A stretch of 64,000 bases of DNA, taken from positions 17,176,001 through 17,240,000 of the forward strand of contig NC_090280.1 of the NCBI RefSeq assembly GCF_037392515.1, written 5' to 3'. Shown one piece after another: positions 60,501 through 64,000 of the stretch. The notes under the pieces are model-generated. The model made no database searches. It saw only the letters and a list, made by a program, of their open reading frames with translations, and was not told where the DNA came from. Each line of letters begins with the position of its first letter. The first letter of the stretch is position 1. The translations under genes were made by a program, and so were the position numbers. The DNA comes from Haliotis asinina (lineage: Eukaryota; Mollusca; Gastropoda; Lepetellida; Haliotidae).

Positions 60501-61118
60501 TTAACGTGAACCGCCTACGATCTCTTTGGTGTTCATAATAAAGGCTTGCTGGGCTTTTTGTATCCCCTGTTCTATGTACTTTTTTTTCTCGTCCTCGCTG
60601 ATAGCAGACTTACGAGACTTGGACCGAATATCTTGTTTCATTCCGTTATATTTTTTGAGTTCAGATAGGATTGAACGAAACTCCTCTTCTGAGATCTTAC
60701 TGTCAGAGAGTGCCGTGGAAATTCGCTCACTCACTGTGTTCAGCTTTGCTTCGGCCAGAACCCTGATCTCGTCGTGTTTCAATGCCTTACGATTAAGTCT
60801 GCGTGATACTAACTTAAGCGCCAACCCTACCAACCCTGTCACCCCAGCCGTTATTTCAATACCTAGCACTATAGGTGCAGCCACGATGGTAGCCAACAAC
60901 CCAACGCCTGCCGCCCCTAGTCCCATGCTGGTTGCCATAAGGGTAGTGTCAGCCCCGTCCACGATATTGAAAGCTCTATTGTACTTTTTACATAGAGCTT
61001 TCCGCGTGTCACGGTCTTGTTCTAGTTGGCGTTTCACATCACATAACTGCCTCAAGCGAAACCCATCTACGGTTTCCAACGTCTTCGCTACTTCCTCTAC
61101 GACTGGGTACAGACCCAT
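60501..61118 (-). CDS. Element gene 4: glycine-rich membrane protein, 205 aa
   Basis: Starts MGLYPVVEEVAKTLETVDGF with a predicted helical, charged N-terminal half, then a hydrophobic Gly/Ala-rich segment (about residues 60-105: TSMGLGAAGVGLLATIVAAP, IVLGIEITAGVTGLVGLALK) able to form one or two membrane helices, then a charged helical tail (AEAKLNTVSERISTALSD, SEEEFRSILSELKKYN). Proteins of this layout recur beside structural genes in Polinton-like elements of cnidarians and molluscs as I recall them; the role is unknown. Its start codon lies 1 nt after the stop of the preceding gene, as in a polycistronic or tightly packed virus-like gene block. Confidence 0.65.
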   Translation of the reverse strand: MGLYPVVEEVAKTLETVDGFRLRQLCDVKRQLEQDRDTRKALCKKYNRAFNIVDGADTTLMATSMGLGAAGVGLLATIVAAPIVLGIEITAGVTGLVGLALKLVSRRLNRKALKHDEIRVLAEAKLNTVSERISTALSDSKISEEEFRSILSELKKYNGMKQDIRSKSRKSAISEDEKKKYIEQGIQKAQQAFIMNTKEIVGGSR

Positions 61119-61119
61119 C

Positions 61120-61824
61120 CTATAATATATATTTTGGAAGATATTTTAATTGGGGTTCAGTTAAAAGTCTATCAATGAATTTGAAGTCTACAAGTTCTAG
61201 ACAACTAGTCAGGGTAATAGGTGAGAATCTAATAGGCTTTCCTGTTGTAATAAAAACCCCACGGAGGCTTATTAAGCTGGTTATAGGACCAGTGGGGGTA
61301 TCCTGTTGTATAATAATACGACAATATTGGTGTATGTGTTCGTCATACCAGTGGATTGACACCCCGGGTAAAATTTGGCATACTCTTGGGGGGTTTTCAT
61401 TATCTAAAACCCAAAAGAAGACTTCTATGATGAGTGTGAAAGGGGAGAATCTTCTATTAATAAGATTTTCGATATAAGGATTATTGCTAAATGTTAATTT
61501 ATTTTTTACTATAGTCCTTAACCCATTTTTTTCGATATCTCCTGATATCATGTGTACTAATCCCCTCTCCGGAATGAAATCCCCGGGCCAGATACCGTTG
61601 TTCCTAATCTTAGAGATCCACTCATTTTCGTCTATTGTGATATAAGGTGAGGTGAGTGTTAAGTTGATCAGCCATTTGGGTTCTTTAAAATCTGATAACG
61701 GCACCCGTCTGTACACGTTGTCTTTGAAGTGTAGGATGTATAATTCATCTTCCTCACCAGGCTGATCGAATCCCTCCGTGTCTCCTAGGTCGTTAAGCGT
61801 AGTGTTGGGACGATGACTGGTCAT
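61120..61824 (-). CDS. Element gene 3: 234-aa protein, paralogue of gene 2
   Basis: The N-terminus has LNDLGDTEGFDQPGEEDELY and then LHFKDNVYRRVPL, matching LGDTRGFDAPG and LKNNIYKRVEI of the neighbouring 304-aa gene. The similarity continues: WLINLTLTSPYITID against WFLNIRLVSPYVFTD, the FTLIIEVFF/GTLIIKVYL strand, LPGVSIHWY/VKGIKLGWG, and the ends LLTEPQLKYL/LLSENQLEIIS. No transmembrane segment. The DLGDT-plus-Gly/Asp turn motif resembles repeats at the base of viral and phage fibres, so an attachment fibre or surface protein is a possible role; that is inference. 10 nt separate it from gene 2. Confidence 0.65.
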   Translation of the reverse strand: MTSHRPNTTLNDLGDTEGFDQPGEEDELYILHFKDNVYRRVPLSDFKEPKWLINLTLTSPYITIDENEWISKIRNNGIWPGDFIPERGLVHMISGDIEKNGLRTIVKNKLTFSNNPYIENLINRRFSPFTLIIEVFFWVLDNENPPRVCQILPGVSIHWYDEHIHQYCRIIIQQDTPTGPITSLISLRGVFITTGKPIRFSPITLTSCLELVDFKFIDRLLTEPQLKYLPKYIL

Positions 61825-61834
61825 TATTATACTA

Positions 61835-62749
61835 TTACGATATAATTTCCAACTGGTTTTCTGATAATAATTCAGGGGTTAACTTCATACCTATGAAGTG
61901 TATGTTGTCAGGCAGGAAGATATTGGTTAGTGATATCTTATTTTCCACGATCACGTTGACCCCCTGCAGACTGGTCTTGGAGTCGACACCCGTCCGCACG
62001 TAAACATTGCAAACTTGAAACTGATGTTGTTTGCCCCACCCGAGTTTGATCCCCTTCACGATCTCGACATCATTCCCCGATGGTTCCCCTAGGTAGACTT
62101 TGATGATCAGTGTTCCGTTTGCCGGTAGACTCTCTAGTGCCTTGACCACGCCTTCGAATTCAGACACCAACTGCAATTTCACGTTTTGTATGGCCGGTTT
62201 ACTCGATAGCATGTGGGCTGCTATAGTGTTGACTGGGCTGACGACTACGCTACGTCTCTGAGTTGGGACGTAAGCCACGAGCAGGGTTCCATTGTTCACG
62301 ACTTTGTTTAGGTGGTTGTCTTTGTTATCCGTGAACACGTAAGGGGAGACGAGTCTAATATTGAGAAACCAGTCGTCTTTATCGGGTAACAACACCCACT
62401 TGTCATCTTCGGTGAAGACGAGCATATATGGTTTGTTTTGGACGACGGTAGTGCTCTCAACATCGTCTAAGTCGAACAGTTTACCACCGAACGATGGGTA
62501 TATTACCCAATTATTATTACCGGTGTTGACAAGGGCGTACTTAGTGTTGACTGTTGCTCTTGTGGTATCTATCATATCACTTAGGGTTCCACCGGAGGGG
62601 ATTTCAACGCGTTTGTAAATGTTGTTTTTCAGTTGCAAGGCGTACGATTTACCATCTACTCCGGGAGCGTCGAAACCGCGCGTGTCTCCGAGGTCGGAGA
62701 TCCCGATATTGACGCATTTTTTCACTCCGGGCCCTTGTGCGCTGGTCAT
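61835..62749 (-). CDS. Element gene 2: 304-aa protein, possible fibre-like
   Basis: The N-terminal part holds two related short repeats, each a turn plus 'Y.L..N..YKR/W' pattern: DGKSYALQLKNNIYKRVEI (about residues 27-45) and YALVNTGNNNWVIYPSFGG, then YMLVFTEDDKWVLLPDKDD, spaced by about 40 residues. This looks like a beta-rich repeated shaft. The C-terminal 200 residues align with gene 3. Its start overlaps the stop of gene 1 by 4 nt (ATGA), a sign of coupled, compact gene order. Function not established. Confidence 0.65.
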   Translation of the reverse strand: MTSAQGPGVKKCVNIGISDLGDTRGFDAPGVDGKSYALQLKNNIYKRVEIPSGGTLSDMIDTTRATVNTKYALVNTGNNNWVIYPSFGGKLFDLDDVESTTVVQNKPYMLVFTEDDKWVLLPDKDDWFLNIRLVSPYVFTDNKDNHLNKVVNNGTLLVAYVPTQRRSVVVSPVNTIAAHMLSSKPAIQNVKLQLVSEFEGVVKALESLPANGTLIIKVYLGEPSGNDVEIVKGIKLGWGKQHQFQVCNVYVRTGVDSKTSLQGVNVIVENKISLTNIFLPDNIHFIGMKLTPELLSENQLEIIS

Positions 62750-63399
62750 TTTACATGAAGCGTTAAGCTGAGGTATCCTATATTTACAGGATTATGATTT
62801 ATATCTAACACCGATATTGTCAGCTCAGGTATGTTGCCCTGGGTTAATCTCTTATACTGCCGTGGTGAAAACGACTCGGTTCTACCGTCGTTGAATTTCT
62901 CAGTTTTCACCGGCACTGCTCTCAGTATAGTGGAAGGGTGACCTCCTTGAATGTTGTACGTTGTGCTCACCTGATCGAGATGAATGTACAGCTCTCGGTA
63001 CGGTACTAGGTCGGGTAACTTCGTGCCTGTGACGGTTGTTGTTGGTTTTATCTCGTCAGGAGACATACCGAGTATCCTCGCTAATGGTCGGCCGAGCCTC
63101 AAGGAGGTTCTTCCGTTGTTGATTAACACCACTGTGCCGTTTGAGTCGTTCATCTTGAGTTCGGCTCCCAGGGGTTTGAAGACCTCGTCGTTTAGAGAGC
63201 ACACGCTGTAGTAGCCGTCAGTTATCTGGCTGCGAGTTCCACTGACGAACAGCTTATTGTTGCTGATATTAATGTTAGTCCATTGCGGTAGGTAGGTGAT
63301 ATCGCAGAGTGCGACTTCGAGTTGGCCTGACGTGTTATCGATCGCGTGCGTCAGCTGAACGGCCTCACCGCTCGTTATTCCTGGAAGTGTTATGTACAT
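62746..63399 (-). CDS. Element gene 1: 217-aa beta-rich protein, capsid-like candidate
   Basis: Starts MYITLPGITSGEAVQLTHAI. Alternating hydrophobic strands (LEVALCDITYLPQWTNINIS, YSVCSLNDEVF, LRLGRPLARILGMS, RELYIHLDQVSTTYNIQGG, LRAVPV) and a final ELTISVLDINHNPVNIGYLS strand pair fit a jelly-roll fold. I recall the order 'LxLG...LYIHxDxV....LRxVPV...I.I.D..G..V' from structural proteins of marine invertebrate Polinton-like elements (minor capsid candidates). The start codon is inside the left arm of the AT palindrome shared with the divergent gene. The fold prediction is by eye. Confidence 0.6.
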   Translation of the reverse strand: MYITLPGITSGEAVQLTHAIDNTSGQLEVALCDITYLPQWTNINISNNKLFVSGTRSQITDGYYSVCSLNDEVFKPLGAELKMNDSNGTVVLINNGRTSLRLGRPLARILGMSPDEIKPTTTVTGTKLPDLVPYRELYIHLDQVSTTYNIQGGHPSTILRAVPVKTEKFNDGRTESFSPRQYKRLTQGNIPELTISVLDINHNPVNIGYLSLTLHVK

Positions 63400-63431
63400 A
63401 TTATAATATATGAATTATATATTATAATATG
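63397..63431. promoter_or_regulatory. Palindromic AT-rich divergent promoter containing both start codons
   Basis: CATATTATAATATA (63397-63410) and its perfect reverse complement TATATTATAATATG (63418-63431) flank a 7-nt centre. The left arm ends in the start codon of gene 1 (minus), the right arm in the start codon of the plus-strand gene. TATA-like words face both ways, so one symmetric element could drive both genes with almost no 5' UTR. Confidence 0.7.
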
Positions 63432-64000
63432 GATGTAGCACACTTGAAAATCGTGGTGAATGCAGATGGTACGGAGTTTAAAACAACCTTTATTAATATC
63501 TTTGAAAACTATGTCGTGTCCGTTAATAACGCGCAGGCGGTGGTAAACTGGAATCAAAACCCAATGCAGTTTTGGCAGAACCAACTCAACTTTGCTGTGT
63601 GGTGTGCGACGACAGGGTCGGGTGTGACACCAGACTACGGTATAGACGAACTGAGTAAGGCGGTTATTTTGTTTCATATTTATTATCAAACGAGACGAAT
63701 ATTGAAGGAAATAAGTGCTCCTCTTCCCCAAGATAAAGCGTGGAGTATGACGAATAACCCTTATGATAGACGCGCTTATGAACGTGTTTGTGGGGAGTTT
63801 GAGATTCCAACGAATAAAGACTTTCGCCTTCCTGTTGTGAACCATGGTCTCGGTATAGTTCTCGTGTACTTCTACAGGTCCGGAACATATTATGCCGGTT
63901 CTAAAGATGGTTCATACAACCCAAACCGGCATACATTTACAGGCCCCACAACGAATGAAAAGATCCATGTCAGCTGTATAAAGCAAACCAATCCTGATGC
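63429..64000 (+). CDS. Element gene 5: large structural protein candidate, continues past window
   Basis: Open from ATG 63429 to the last base (190 codons, no stop). It starts MDVAHLKIVVNADGTEFKTT, with WNQNPMQFWQNQLNFAVWCA, ILFHIYYQTRRILKEISAPL, PQDKAWSMTNNPYDRRAYER and VVNHGLGIVLVYFYRSG. I recall closely similar 'NNPYDRRAYERIC' proteins of several hundred residues from Polinton-like elements in cnidarians and molluscs, where they go with capsid genes; major capsid or another large structural protein is likely but not proven. It reads away from the other four genes and looks whole as far as it can be seen. Confidence 0.6.
   Translation, partial: MDVAHLKIVVNADGTEFKTTFINIFENYVVSVNNAQAVVNWNQNPMQFWQNQLNFAVWCATTGSGVTPDYGIDELSKAVILFHIYYQTRRILKEISAPLPQDKAWSMTNNPYDRRAYERVCGEFEIPTNKDFRLPVVNHGLGIVLVYFYRSGTYYAGSKDGSYNPNRHTFTGPTTNEKIHVSCIKQTNPD

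Larger units (their letters stand above)
60151..64000. mobile_element. Polinton/Maverick-like element, left part, runs off the window
   Basis: From about 60151 (sequence starts AGTAGTATAG; Polinton ends typically begin with AG) the DNA changes character: long uninterrupted frames, no introns, genes separated by 1-30 nt or overlapping. Four genes point left (60501-63399) and one points right (63429 onward). I assign the family from resemblance, recalled without a search, of the glycine-rich membrane protein, the jelly-roll-like protein and the NNPYDRRAYERVC-type protein to gene sets of Polinton-like elements in marine invertebrates. The integrase and DNA polymerase that would settle the family are not in view. 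The visible part looks whole, with no breaks that I can see, which suggests a recent insertion. It lies in a GABPA intron. Confidence 0.6.

Noticed and set aside
60526-61125. A 199-codon plus-strand open frame opposite the 205-aa membrane protein
   Set aside because: It is the antisense shadow of the minus-strand gene, which has the sensible composition and packs tightly with its neighbours.
63390-63888. Minus-strand frames of 151 and 74 codons
   Set aside because: They are antisense to the plus-strand structural gene starting at 63429, which stays open to the window end and has recognisable motifs.
1-64000. CRISPR array, prokaryotic operon or ribosome binding sites
   Set aside because: The window is intron-rich animal DNA; the tandem arrays present are minisatellites without spacer structure.

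Overview
This is an animal nuclear genome window: genes are split by long introns with GT/AG borders, and the gaps are full of short interspersed repeats. The repeats (units opening with gtgagtgagtgagttt and carrying 'gccgcactcagcaatatt' and 'caaccaagtcagcgagcctg' motifs) are the kind I associate with abalone (Haliotis) and related marine gastropods, so a vetigastropod mollusc is the best guess. The species is inference from memory, not shown by a search.

Layout, left to right. (1) 1-8.7 kb: the 3' part of a coiled-coil + sushi + kringle protein gene (+), then repeat-rich spacer. (2) 8.7-15.7 kb: RSPH1 (+, 7 coding exons, 324 aa), the MORN-repeat head protein of the ciliary radial spoke. (3) 15.8-19 kb: SINEs, a fold-back element and a nearly intact DD34D mariner with TA target duplication. 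(4) 20.3-21.3 kb: a small unrecognised two-exon gene for an 83-aa protein with a signal peptide. (5) 22.9-25.9 kb: a broken partial copy of RSPH1 that lacks exons 3-6. (6) 30.1-41.4 kb: NKAPD1 (-) and PIH1D2 (+), head to head. (7) 44.8-59.7 kb: ATP5PF (-, mitochondrial ATP synthase coupling factor 6) and GABPA (+, ETS factor, 5' half only), also head to head. (8) 60.15 kb to the end: a compact Polinton/Maverick-like element lying inside a GABPA intron, with four tightly packed minus-strand genes and a divergent plus-strand gene that runs off the window.

Biology. RSPH1 and PIH1D2 both serve motile cilia (radial spoke; axonemal dynein pre-assembly co-chaperone family). NKAPD1/PIH1D2 and ATP5PF/GABPA are, from memory, also divergent neighbours in the human genome (11q23 and chromosome 21), and RSPH1 is on human chromosome 21 too, so the window seems to keep very old animal gene order. 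GABPA is a known regulator of nuclear genes for mitochondrial proteins, and perfect ETS/GABP-type words (CCGGAAGT) lie near both divergent promoters. I reconstructed exon borders by eye; for RSPH1, NKAPD1, PIH1D2, ATP5PF and the visible GABPA part every splice phase closes into one reading frame, which is strong internal support.
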